In this document: positions 54,975 through 64,000 of the stretch, piece after piece | How the letters are laid out: every line of letters starts with the position of its first letter | How positions within the stretch are numbered: the first letter of the stretch is position 1 | Origin: Brachionus manjavacas | Lineage: Eukaryota; Rotifera; Eurotatoria; Ploima; Brachionidae | Direction: 5' to 3' | Length of the DNA: 64,000 nt | Assembly: GCA_019054805.1 (NCBI GenBank) | Contig: JAHQIY010000007.1 | Coordinates: 1,617,501-1,681,500 of the forward strand | Made by a program: the position numbers and the translations under genes | Notes under the pieces: model-generated | Seen by the model: the letters and a program-made list of their open reading frames with translations, nothing else | Told to the model about the DNA's origin: nothing | Databases searched by the model: none

Positions 54975-55745
54975 AAATTTTTTTGGAAAATTTGATTCAA
55001 TAAAATGTCATCCAATTGTTCTGTATGCATGTCTTTCATATCATTGCCATGATCAACAATAGCTTTGGCATTAACTTGGCTAACTGATCTGAAAACTGGA
55101 ATACCCAAACGAGAAGCAATGTTCTCGGCAGTTTCATTGTGTTCGCTGATTATACCAACACCTTTTCCAATAGCTTTGGCAGTGATAGGATAGTCGCCTG
55201 TAACCATGATAACTTTGATACCAACCGATCGACATTTCTCACTAGCATCTGGAGAGAAATATCGATCGGCATTCGAGATCTGCAGCTCTTGGAGAATCAA
55301 TCATAGACATTAAGCCCAAAAATCTCAACTCAGTTAATTGGAAATTGGATTCATCAGGATCAAAACGGTACCCTTTTGGATATTTTTTTGAATCTAATCT
55401 TACATCACAAAATTCCAACACACGCTCACCATAGCCTCTGAACTCCAAATAAGCATTGTTAAATTGAGCTTTCCAATAGTCGGTCATTTCCGAATCACTT
55501 CCTTTCATTTAAATTGTGGTTCATTTGTCCAACATTCTTTCTGGAATTCCTTTCATTACCACATGAAACTAGATAACGCTCATAATCATCATTATCATAA
55601 ACACTTTGATATTTTTTTGTTGAATTAAAGACAACTTTGTCAACTTTCTTATTTATTTCTCGGTATTGAACCACTACACCAAAAATCAATTCACATGATT
55701 AAAGAATAGCTGAAAGCTGACTCAGAAGCATTGCCAAGACAGCCC
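54975..55745 (-). pseudogene. ATP1A: Na,K-ATPase alpha subunit pseudogene fragment
   Basis: Intronless minus-strand match to the nucleotide-binding to phosphorylation-domain part of the pump: [91 protein letters not shown] (with the conserved TGD), [20 protein letters not shown] and TEQLDDIL. The frame is broken by in-frame stops after LDK and before MKGSDSEM, by frameshifts near the start and around RYLV, and by an insertion of about 27 bases after SPRAA. About 250 of some 1000 residues remain. The absence of introns over 770 bases, where the window's other genes usually have them every 100-300 bases, suggests a retrocopy, though a local exon fragment is possible. No poly-A tail identified. 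Confidence 0.85.
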
Positions 55746-55854
55746 CTTTGCTATATTGGTAAAATTGGATTTTTGAAATATTGGCAACCAATTTTAGCTT
55801 AATTTTAACGCTAAAAATAATATCCAGATAAAGGTTTAATTTGTAAAATTTTCA

Positions 55855-56740
55855 AACTAAATTAAAATTCAGGGCAACAAAGTAATTGCCAATTTAGAAC
55901 AGCTGTAAAGAATTTTCAGGTTGTGGAAATTCGATACCTGCAAAACTCTACACTATCTAAGGTCATCACTTAACAATATCTTTCAACTTTTAATTCCAAG
56001 CTAACAAAACACTTTTGTTTCTATTTTATTTTGATTTTAAATTCAAACTTTTTAATTTTTTTTATGTTTCTTCAAGCAAGAGGCTGAAAGGGAGGACTAA
56101 GTTCCATTCCAAACTGCCTGGGAGTCTCTCCCAAATTATATTTAAATAAATAAATACACTATCTAAGGCCCCGTCTAGAATTTGCTGCAGCTTCCTGACC
56201 ACTCTCAAACAAGAGGGACATCAAAGTCTTAGTGTAAAGACGGGCTTCCAAATTCGTTACTAGAATTAAAAACTGGAAGTATGAGGATCGCCTAGCAGTC
56301 TTAGGAGTAAAATCGCTCAACGAATGTCCAACAATAGGAGGCTCGATCCAATTATTCAAATTCAACAATTTAATTAATTAAAAAAGCTGGGTGAAACCTC
56401 TTGTTCAATGGAGCTCACTTTCCCAAACCGGACTGGCTCGGAGAATTAGAGATCACAGGAGAAGATCGTTTGGCCATGTATCAACTGAATGGGTTCAGAG
56501 GTCCAACTTCTTTAACGAAAAGAGTCGTCAAAGTGTGGAATGGCTGGCAGGCTGAAGTCATAGATGCTACAACAGTCAACCAATTCAAGAATAAATCTGA
56601 CGCCTTCAAGCCAAATGCAACAAGTTTTCAATCGAACTGTAAAAACAAAAAATAGCAATTTTAGGTCTTGAATGTCCCTGGATTTATGCGCATTAAGCTA
56701 CCATAAAAGTTCAAGCAAAAATCCTCCGCAAGCAAGCTTG
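55855..56740 (+). mobile_element. LINE C-terminal fragment interrupted by a retroposon
   Basis: Thumb-region reading ANKVIANLEQL... then, after the insertion at 55963-56155, YLRPRLEFAAAS, RRASKFVTRIKNWKYEDRLA, VLGVKSLNECPTIGGSIQLF and, in another frame, WNGWQAEVIDATTVNQFKNK. The last ends SNCKNKK and stop, as the end of a CR1/Jockey-like ORF2. The 3' part (ATAGCAATTT...ATGTCC) is repeated at 59955. Several frame breaks. Confidence 0.7.
55963..56155 (+). mobile_element. Short retroposon with 13-base target duplication
   Basis: 193 bases between direct repeats ACACTATCTAAGG at 55950-55962 and 56156-56168, inserted in the LINE. Its 3' end holds the GGCTGAAAGGGAGGACTAAG module (56082) and an AAATAAATAAAT tail, which shows that the modules at 38382 and 47739 are 3' ends of the same retroposon. 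No tRNA-like promoter is visible in the first half, so it may be a 5'-truncated LINE rather than a SINE. Confidence 0.8.
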
Positions 56741-57201
56741 CTGTAACTTATACCATAAAGCATTTGATAAAATTTTATACTTACTATATTCTTAATAGTA
56801 TACTTAATTACTTAAAGAATTGAATTTTTGAAAATATATTTTTTAAGTTATTTATTTTTTAAATTAATATATTTTTCTATATTTTTTAAATTTTATCTAT
56901 TGTTTTATGTAAAAAACAAAATTCATTGATTTTACTAAAAAGAGTTAGTTAGATTTTTAACAGCAAGTATATTAAGAATTTAAAATATGCTATGACGATT
57001 TTTAAGTATATTAAAGCATCGAATCCTTGAAACTCAAAAATGCATAGTTACATTTACGTTTAGATCATAAAAGTAGACTTGAGGTTTTAGTTTGGATTAG
57101 TTATTGGGTCACAATTTCAAAAAGTTAAGTGATGGAAATTTTTTATAAAATTTAATAGAAAATCATTTTAGAATTAAAATATTAAAAAAAAACAAAAAAA
57201 A

Positions 57202-58577
57202 TTAATTCTTTGATAATGATGACTTTGATTTTGATCGTTGATCGAAAGTTGTTGGCTCAGCCCAAAAAGCAAAAACGCTACCAGACGGTTCAACCTTTAC
57301 TTTTATTGAATCTGTTTTTTTATATTGTCCGACTAAATCTCCTGTAAATGCCTCGAATACATTAAAGATTTCTGACTGGTTCAATCCCATCTCTTGGAGT
57401 GGAACATTGATAAGAGCTGGAGTGCCAAAAGGTAATGGATAATAAAACACCATTGCTGTTTTATCATCTTCTAAAGGTTTTTTCCATATTTCTACATTGT
57501 TTATTTTTAGAATTCGTTTCCCCATTATTCCCAATTTATCTTGATTTATTGCAACAAGATTTTTGTTCAGTAAAATTTCTGAATGCCACGGCTTAATTGT
57601 TCTCAAATCAACCGACATAATCAATGGAGCTGCCATTATTGACCAAATGGCCATTTGAGCACGTGATTGACCATAGCTGAGACCATAATTTCCAATGATT
57701 AACATATCGGGATCGTTCCACGAGCCAGGTCCGTGTATCAGCGACAAATTATCTTGCTTCGAAGCAAACCATTGAATGATATCATTTAAACTTCCAAAGT
57801 TATCATCAATATCATCGTAGTTACGCCATAGATTGCAATATTCAGCAATTTTTTTATAATTAGGTTGAATGGTTCCTTCTTGATACGCGGGCCACGAACA
57901 TGAATAGACGATTTGACGGTTTGTTTTGTTAAGATACTGTCCCATAAGAGGATATCCTTTATCCATATCATGAATGTCGGCATAGCATCCATCTAGCTTT
58001 AAATAGTCAACAGTCCATTCAGCAAATGTTTGAGCATCCAATTCCAAATGATCAATCGAACCTTTATATTATATTTAAAATTTATTGAATTTTTTAAATA
58101 AATATTTTTTAGCTCTGACCTGGATAGCCTCCACATGTCAAAGTACCATAATCTTCATAGATCCCAAATTTTAAACCTTTGGAATGAACATAGTCAGCCA
58201 AAGCTCGTATTCCACTTGGAAACCTGACTGGATCTGGCTGTAGGCGGTTATCCTTGTCGCGTTTGGTCGCTAGCCAACAATCGTCAACAATTATGAATGT
58301 GTATCCCGCCTCCAAAAATCCATCATCAGCCATTCTATCTGCCATTTCTCGAATTAACTTTTCACTAAAATAAAAAATTATTAAAGCTTGTCTAGTTTGA
58401 CAAAGTATTTGGTTACCTTATGCATTCATCGGGAAAATTTTGACAGTCAGTTACACATCTGAATCGTTCCCAAGTCATCCATCCCATAGGAGGTGTTCTT
58501 GCTAAGCCATTTTCAAGTGAAAAAATATGCGTAATTTGAAATAACGTTATATAAATTGTCAAAAAAAATTTTATCAT
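57202..58577 (-). CDS. NAGA: Lysosomal alpha-N-acetylgalactosaminidase / alpha-galactosidase family (GH27)
   Basis: Three exons: 58417-58577, 58120-58364 and 57202-58061; 421 residues (human NAGA 411). Signal peptide [20 protein letters not shown], then the mature start [20 protein letters not shown]. Conserved GH27 blocks: [44 protein letters not shown] with the nucleophile Asp, and [17 protein letters not shown] with the acid/base Asp. The specificity loop reads CSWPAY. Ser and Ala there are the NAGA pattern, while alpha-galactosidase A has Glu and Leu (CEWPLY). Predicted to remove terminal alpha-GalNAc (and weakly alpha-Gal) in the lysosome. The C-terminal beta domain ends FAFWAEPTT plus a Ser/Lys tail. 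Confidence 0.93.
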
Positions 58578-59954
58578 TATTTTAGAATTTATCGAAATTT
58601 TCCGTTCTAACTTTTTTCAGCTAGTATTTATAATTGGTTTTATCTAAAGTTCTTAACCTAGATAACTTCTTTTTTCAATTAAATATTTTATGAAATCACT
58701 TTAATATTTTGGTCATTTTAATTTAATAGCGTAAAGTGACAATACTTTGCTCATGATACCACAATGACAATTGTGCATAAGCCGACTGATAAGATAATTT
58801 TTTGTTTAAGAATCTTTCTGATTATGTTTGCGTCAAACTGAATTTAAATCTCTAAAATTGTAATTGTTCTTCATAAGTAATATAGAGTTTAGAGTAAGAT
58901 CACATGATTTAAAAAATTTGAATAAAAATTTTTTAATTAAAAATTAGGAATTTATTTTAAATTTGATAATTTAAAAAAAAAATAAAAATTTTATCTTGAA
59001 GATAAAAGACGAAATTGTGTGATCAATACAAACTAGGAATTTTTTTGAAAAAAAGGTCGCTGGTCAAATCATTGAAGAAAAAAAAAATTAAGATTTAATT
59101 TAAATAGTGAATAAAATAGAAAATTATATTTTTTTTTATTATTTGCCTTTAAAAAAATTTAATTTAATTTATTTTCAAACTGTTTACTTTATTAATAATC
59201 TAATTTGTAAAATTACCAAAAATCCACATTTTATAGAAGCATAGAATAATTTGAATTTTAATTTAAATTCTGTGTCTGTATTTGGTAGTTTTCAAAAAAG
59301 ATAAAATAAAAAAAAAACAACAAATTGCTAATTAAATTATTTGGAGTTAAAAAATTTTAATAAGCTTAATTTAAAAACTAAAATCAAACATAATTTAGGA
59401 AAATACTTTTGTTTTTTGTATACAATTATCAAATCAAATTTAAAAGCCCTTTAGGTTTTCAAAATTTTGAGAATAACTGATAAAATTTTCTGAAAATCAT
59501 TAAAATTTTAAGTTTCATTCCCGACCTGGTAATACTGCTAAAAATTTCAAAATTAACACAGAAAGATATTAACTTGCAAATGTTATACTTAATTAGATTT
59601 AACCATGAGAACCTGATAAATAATTTTATTATTTAAGAATCTATAAAATTTTACAAATAATTAAATTTATTAAAAATCATTCAGAAATTTATCAAATTAA
59701 ACATATTAATAAACTTAATCTTTTTTTGTAAAATAGTAAAAAGTTGTTTAAAAGTCTCAAGTCAATTTAATTATTTGTAAAATTTTTTTAAATTATGAAA
59801 GTATTAATCAGGTTCTCATGGTAAATTCCTATCATCTCAATACGAAACTGATCTTAAAAAGTTATGTTTTTTATAAATTAAATATAATAATATAAATCTT
59901 ATCTTATTGAGGGAATGAATGGATTAAAAGTGAAAATAAAGCGGTATCTTTACT
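58578..59954. other. Gene-free AT-rich stretch
   Basis: No coding or mobile sequence recognised. It should contain the NAGA promoter near its left end. Confidence 0.45.
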
Positions 59955-60110
59955 TCATTGACTCTACAGCAGTCAACCAATTCAATAATTAATATGACGC
60001 CTTCAAGTCTATTTGTCAATGTAACAAATCTTCAATCTAACCTTAAAAAACAAAAAATAGCAATTTCATGTCTTGCATGTCCATGGATTTATGCACATTT
60101 ATTTACCATA
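59955..60110 (+). mobile_element. LINE 3' end fragment
   Basis: Parallels 56560-56720: CAGTCAACCAATTCAA, GACGCCTTCAAG, AACAAAAAATAGCAATTT and CATGTCCATGGATTTATG in the same order, diverged. Only the end of ORF2 and the 3' untranslated part remain. Confidence 0.65.
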
Positions 60111-60403
60111 GAAGTCTCTATTGTAAAAAAAGATATTTTTATTATTTACTTAATTGAGATTAAATTTTTTATTATTCTTTTTTATATTAATAACAACAAA
60201 AGAAAAGCTATTACAAGCTATGCTTGCAGAGATGACGAGAGGCATGGAATTTTAGGTGTTAGTTCAGAAAATTTAATCGTATTTCGACATAAAGACTGAT
60301 AAATAAGTAAAGATAAAATAATATAAAAAGTTATTTTTATTTAATATCATTTAAAAAAAGCTAATAAAAATGCCTTTTAAAAATTTCAAAACTATCTTGA
60401 TCC

Positions 60404-60793
60404 CTAGCCGCGTCCCCATCCATATTTAGAGCCACCACGAACCCATCCAGAGCCTCTCGAAAAGTATCTTACTTTTCTTGAATCTGGATCGTTAATAACC
60501 AATAGGCCAAACAAATCAACATCCTGGCTATCACCGAGAATATTTTGCTGAACGCTTACTCTGTGAAGTTTCTGAACATTTACAAAAATTTGTCTAAAGC
60601 ACTCTTTATCTATTATACGAATACCAGTATCAGTATCACTCAATGAATAATACAAACTCATATTAGTAGCTACTAAATTTACTTTTATACTATTTAGTAA
60701 ATAAACAGGCAAGTCAAGTACTCTTGGATAAAGAGAATTGCACCCATACCGAATATTTGCATTGGGAGAATAGTCAAATTGACGGCATTTTGT
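60404..60793 (-). CDS. Possible last exon of an unrecognised gene
   Basis: Open minus-strand frame ending in a stop at 60404, at least 128 codons to the MITE border. Reading: CRQFDYSPNANIRYGCNSLY, PRVLDLPVYLLNSIKVNLVA, TDTGIRIIDKECFRQIFVNV, DVDLFGLLVINDPDSRKVRY and a Gly/Arg/Trp tail. Balanced composition and third-base AT bias look genuinely coding. Beyond the MITE, 62457-62527 reads CQYQEEIVECDAISSVVDLG on the same strand, as if the MITE (60794-62456) had split one exon. I do not recognise the family. Confidence 0.4.
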   Translation of the reverse strand, partial: TKCRQFDYSPNANIRYGCNSLYPRVLDLPVYLLNSIKVNLVATNMSLYYSLSDTDTGIRIIDKECFRQIFVNVQKLHRVSVQQNILGDSQDVDLFGLLVINDPDSRKVRYFSRGSGWVRGGSKYGWGRG

Positions 60794-62456
60794 AGTTTAT
60801 GATCAATTTTTGATGCTCAAAATGATCATTCTGAGTTCTTATTATGAAACGAATTGTTATTTCTTAATATAATTAATACAGAGGTACATTTTTGGATGTA
60901 ACATTTTTTATTAAATCTAAAGGTAACCTCTGCAATAAAAAAACGCACTTTGCAGAGTGCACACCATCTAAAAGATGCTATTTTTCATTGAATAATTTTT
61001 TGCAGAATTTTGCAGAATTATGCAGAATTTAGCTTTAAATTTAACAAAGTATGTATAATCCAAAAATGTACTTCTGCATTAATTCTATTAACACTAGAAA
61101 GGCCAAATTTTTTTTATACCGTAAAAATCCAAAGTGGGTTTAAAAAACCCAATTTCATATTCTGCTATAATTAATTCGAAATTAAGTTTTTTTTTACCAA
61201 TAAAGCTTTATTTTATGTTAAATATACAAATTAATTTTTGCATTATTATATAAAATTAAATTTTTCTTCTTTAGAATTATATGATTGAATTTTATACATT
61301 ATTAAATTTAAAAAAATTGATATAAAAAGTAAATTCAGAAAAAAAGTTTTGTCTTTAATTTTTTTCCATTATCAAAACACTTTTCACATAAAGCTATTGT
61401 TTGTTGTTCCTGACTACATGTTCCGCAACATAATTTTCTACATGACACACAGTTAATATTTGTTTTATTTTGACAACTTATTTTATCTTTAATTTTTTTG
61501 ATGGGGTTGAATTAGCATTCAAATCGACTGAGGCAAGTCTTTTTCGAACTGGTGTTGTTTTTGGTGTTGTTGGTTGACTATTGGATGACGATTGTTGTAT
61601 TTTACGCGAGTTTTCAGTTGCTACAGAGAGCTCTTCCACAAGTTTGATTATAAATTTTCTTCTAGTTATTTTAGATTTATTTATTTCTTTACGACATATT
61701 CGCCTTGTAACTCGTGTTGAGGTCTATCATGATTTTTCCCAAATAAGGAAACGCTTTCAAGATATATTTTGAAATAACATCAACGATTAACCAAAATTTA
61801 ATGCCAAATTTGTCAGGCTTATTAGGCATTATATTGGAAAAAACTACATTTAAATTTCAGTGGCAGTAATTGTTCATCAACAGCGTCTACTTGGTCAGTT
61901 CCTGATTCAACTTGGTCATCAATTTCACAATCACAGTCTACTTCGGATTCATCGTCTGATGAATCCTCAGAACAAATTGATTCTTATTCAGACTCAAAAT
62001 CATCGTCCTCAAAATCAAAGTCAGAATCGTCTGAAGAGCCTGATTCGACATCGTCCACATTTTTAAGCAACTCCAATGCACGTAAAGCTGATGCTCTTTT
62101 TGTCATTTCTAGATTTTTATAATTTTTATTTATTTCAATCAAAATTGTAAGTAATTATTATTTTAGATGAATCAAATAAACCAAAAATAATAGTGGGCTT
62201 AAAAAACCCTCTCTGGGCTTTTATGTTTATATTTTTTTTTGACATAAAACTAAAATAATTTTTAAACAAAAACACTAAAATCATAAATTTTATGTATTTT
62301 CAGATTGTAGAATAAAAAAATTTTTAAAGTTATAATGTTTTTCAAAAAGATTTAAAAAAAAAAACCCTAGGCCTTACTAGTGCTAAGAAATAACTATTTA
62401 TTTCATAATTAAAACTCAGAATGATCATTTTGAGCATCAAATATTGATCATAAACT
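60794..62456. mobile_element. Palindromic MITE interrupted by piggyBac
   Basis: Left arm from AGTTTATGATCAAT through GATGCTCAAAATGATCATTC, TGAGTT, GTTATTTCTTA and GGTACATTTTTGGATG. The right arm is the reverse complement, but between GTTATTTCTTA and ATAGAATTAATGCAGA it is broken by the 1.3 kb element at 61092-62382. Without that insert the MITE is about 370 bases with arms of about 180. Its inner TGCAGA-GTACATTTTTGGAT core also occurs in the MITE at 43450 (TGCAGACGTATATTTTTGGA), so the two families are related. Confidence 0.8.
61092..62382 (-). mobile_element. Internally deleted piggyBac element
   Basis: Ends CACTAGAAAGGCC (left) and the matching GGCCTTACTAGTG (right). Flanked by TTAA at 61088-61091 and CTAA at 62383-62386, the piggyBac target with one change. 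A minus-strand transposase relic spans 61335-62106. The N-terminus is MTKRASALRALELLKNVDDV plus a Ser/Asp/Glu run. Then follow DEQLLPLKFKCSF (region of the first catalytic Asp), PNKPDKFGIKFWLIVDVISK and FPYLGK. The end holds IIKLVEELSVATENSRKIQQ and the cysteine-rich CVSCRKLCCGTC...CEKC domain. The stretch with the other two catalytic Asp residues and most of the N-terminal half is gone, and frameshifts and stops break the rest. Confidence 0.85.
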
Positions 62457-62559
62457 TCAAATTTCCCAAATCGACTACGCTAGAGATAGCGTCACATTCT
62501 ACAATTTCCTCTTGGTACTGGCAACTTAAAAAAATTTTTGGATAATGTTTAATTTACAG

Positions 62560-62667
62560 CTGTATCATTCGATTCATTTGATATGGACTCTTTTGATGAA
62601 GAAAAGCTTGGTCCAATTGATAAGCTCAAAAGAACAATTGCTAAAAGAGTGCTCATTTTTGCGCAGA
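62560..62667 (+). CDS. Possible single exon of an unidentified gene
   Basis: Between acceptor TTTAATTTACAG and donor A|GTAATT one frame is open and protein-like: VSFDSFDMDSFDEEKLGPID, then KLKRTIAKRVLIFAQ. No neighbouring exon was found to the right before 64000, and the left side is the MITE. Could be an internal exon of a gene beyond the window. Confidence 0.3.
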
Positions 62668-64000
62668 GTAATTTCTTTTAAATTTTTTAGAGAAAAATCA
62701 TTTTTATTTTTATTTTTTTTGATTCATATTCAATTAAAGCATGCATATTTTTTGTGAAATTTTAAAAGTGAGGAAATTTAAAATTTTAAAATACCCCTTT
62801 GATAATTCATTTTAGATTTATTTGAAAAATTTTAATAAGCTTAATTTAAAACTAAAATCAAATAAATTTAAAATTATTTATTATTATATTGTTTTGTGCA
62901 TAAAATTTTCAAATCAAGTTTAAAAGCTCTATAGGTTTTCAAAATTGTTTTAACTCCATGATAATTCTAAAGAGAATTATCATTTTTCTTTTTTTATATA
63001 TTTTGTATTTTTGGTTTTGATGTTCCAATTTTTGTTAATAAAACAAATTAGATTTCATCAATACATTTAAAGGTAAAATTTGGGAAAAAAAATCTAAAAA
63101 ATACTTTTTTTTTGTTAAAAAAATATAAATCTAACAGATAGAAAATCAATCTTAATCTGATTCAATTATCAGCATTCACATTACAGTGGTTTTATTTGAA
63201 ACGTTTGTTTTAGTTTATGTCATAATAAAACTATTTTAAAACTTAAAAAAAATAGCATAAAAATGTAAAATAAAAATAACTTTTACTTGAAAATAACATT
63301 TCATAGAATCACAGCATTGGCAAAAACGTATTGCTTATTTTCCACAAACAAAAAATTAATTATTGTGTATTTAAGCAACTTTAAAAAAAAATTTAAAGCT
63401 TTTTTTTATTTAAACTTAATAATGAACATTTTTCAATTTAATAAACTATAAATAAATAGATTAGTAAAGCTGTTTAAGCACTTTTATGAATTAAATGGCT
63501 TAATTTTAAATAAAAAAATTTTAAATTTTTTACAAAATGTTACTATCGAATGCAGAATAAATGAAACCATTAGAAAGAATCTTCATTACATTATTTTTCG
63601 TAAAATATCTTTAATTTACGTAGATTCATATAAAATCATCGTGGTAAATCACTGCTGTATTTCATTATGTTATCTATCAGAAAAAAAATAAAATATTTTT
63701 TTGCTTTTAATAGAGGAAATGAATTATCAATATGCGTTAGAGGTCACAAGAAAATTTTTAAATTAAAGGCGAAATTGAAATTGATTAAATTAAATGTACG
63801 GCATTAAATTTTTCATTCAACCCCCACTCTGAAAAAGTTTATCTTAATTGGTATACAATTTGATTTAAAGAAATAAACAATTAATGAGATATTTGTTTAG
63901 AAAAATAAATTATCCTTATTTATCTATTTAATTAATAATCTATTTTAGTTTAAAACAAAATTCGAATTTACATAATATTTTTTTTTTCATTTTTTTTCTC
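62668..64000. other. Gene-free AT-rich right end
   Basis: No coding sequence recognised; contains the MITE-like element at 63184-63657. Confidence 0.4.
63184..63657. mobile_element. TA-flanked MITE-like element
   Basis: Left CAGTGGTTTTATTTGAAA after TA (63182-63183); right GGTAAATCACTGCTG before TA (63658-63659). The ends are imperfect inverted repeats related to those at 25505 and 26389, and the right part has a TTTACGTA word as that element does. Probably a diverged member of the same family. Confidence 0.45.

Overview
The window is animal nuclear DNA: strongly AT-rich, with split genes whose introns are mostly 45-110 bases with GT-AG borders, ciliary genes, a tetraspanin, Nck and a homeobox gene, and many decayed transposons and LINEs. 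Base composition, short introns and compact genes fit a monogonont rotifer (Brachionus-like). This is an inference; no rRNA or mitochondrial marker is present.

Layout. 1-655 (+): 3' end of CFAP91. 3333-5455 (-): a secreted ShKT protein whose protease-like domain has lost its catalytic motif. 7754-14444 (-): Nck adaptor, with its SH2 domain split by a 5.1 kb intron holding transposon remains. 14.5-20.4 kb: gene-poor, with a LINE, a palindromic MITE and a SINE. 20465-22898 (+): IK/RED. 23374-24645 (+): Na,K-ATPase beta. 24848-25324 (-): Flattop/CFAP126. 27291-27715 and 32773-33197 (+): two ATP synthase c-subunit genes with identical coding and intron sequence, separated by a MITE and a LINE relic. 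34.3-36.1 kb: a well-preserved LINE reverse transcriptase. 36356-37227 (-): TSPAN13/31-like tetraspanin. 37574-38703 (+): HDHD2. 40361-41773 (+): single-exon homeobox gene. 44662-49778 (-): TBC1D23. 53566-54883 (+): arrestin-domain protein. 54975-55745 (-): Na,K-ATPase alpha pseudogene. 57202-58577 (-): alpha-N-acetylgalactosaminidase-like glycosidase. 60.4-64 kb: a possible coding exon next to a palindromic MITE that is itself interrupted by an internally deleted piggyBac element.

The genes form no single pathway. CFAP91 and Flattop both belong to motile cilia. The Na,K-ATPase beta gene and an alpha pseudogene lie about 30 kb apart. The complete multi-exon genes were reconstructed by hand from splice sites. 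Exon lengths sum to whole codons in Nck, IK, Flattop, tetraspanin, HDHD2, TBC1D23, the arrestin protein, the glycosidase and the ShKT protein. The beta subunit alone is off by one base.

The most distinctive content is the repeat fraction. It includes a tRNA-derived SINE (three near-complete copies and one fragment), a second short retroposon with a 13-base target duplication inside a LINE, two TA-flanked MITE families, a family with 8-9 base target duplications and very long inverted repeats, and a nested piggyBac-in-MITE. Several can be delimited to the base from their target duplications. I found no CRISPR array, rRNA gene, functional tRNA gene, or retrovirus/LTR-type element.
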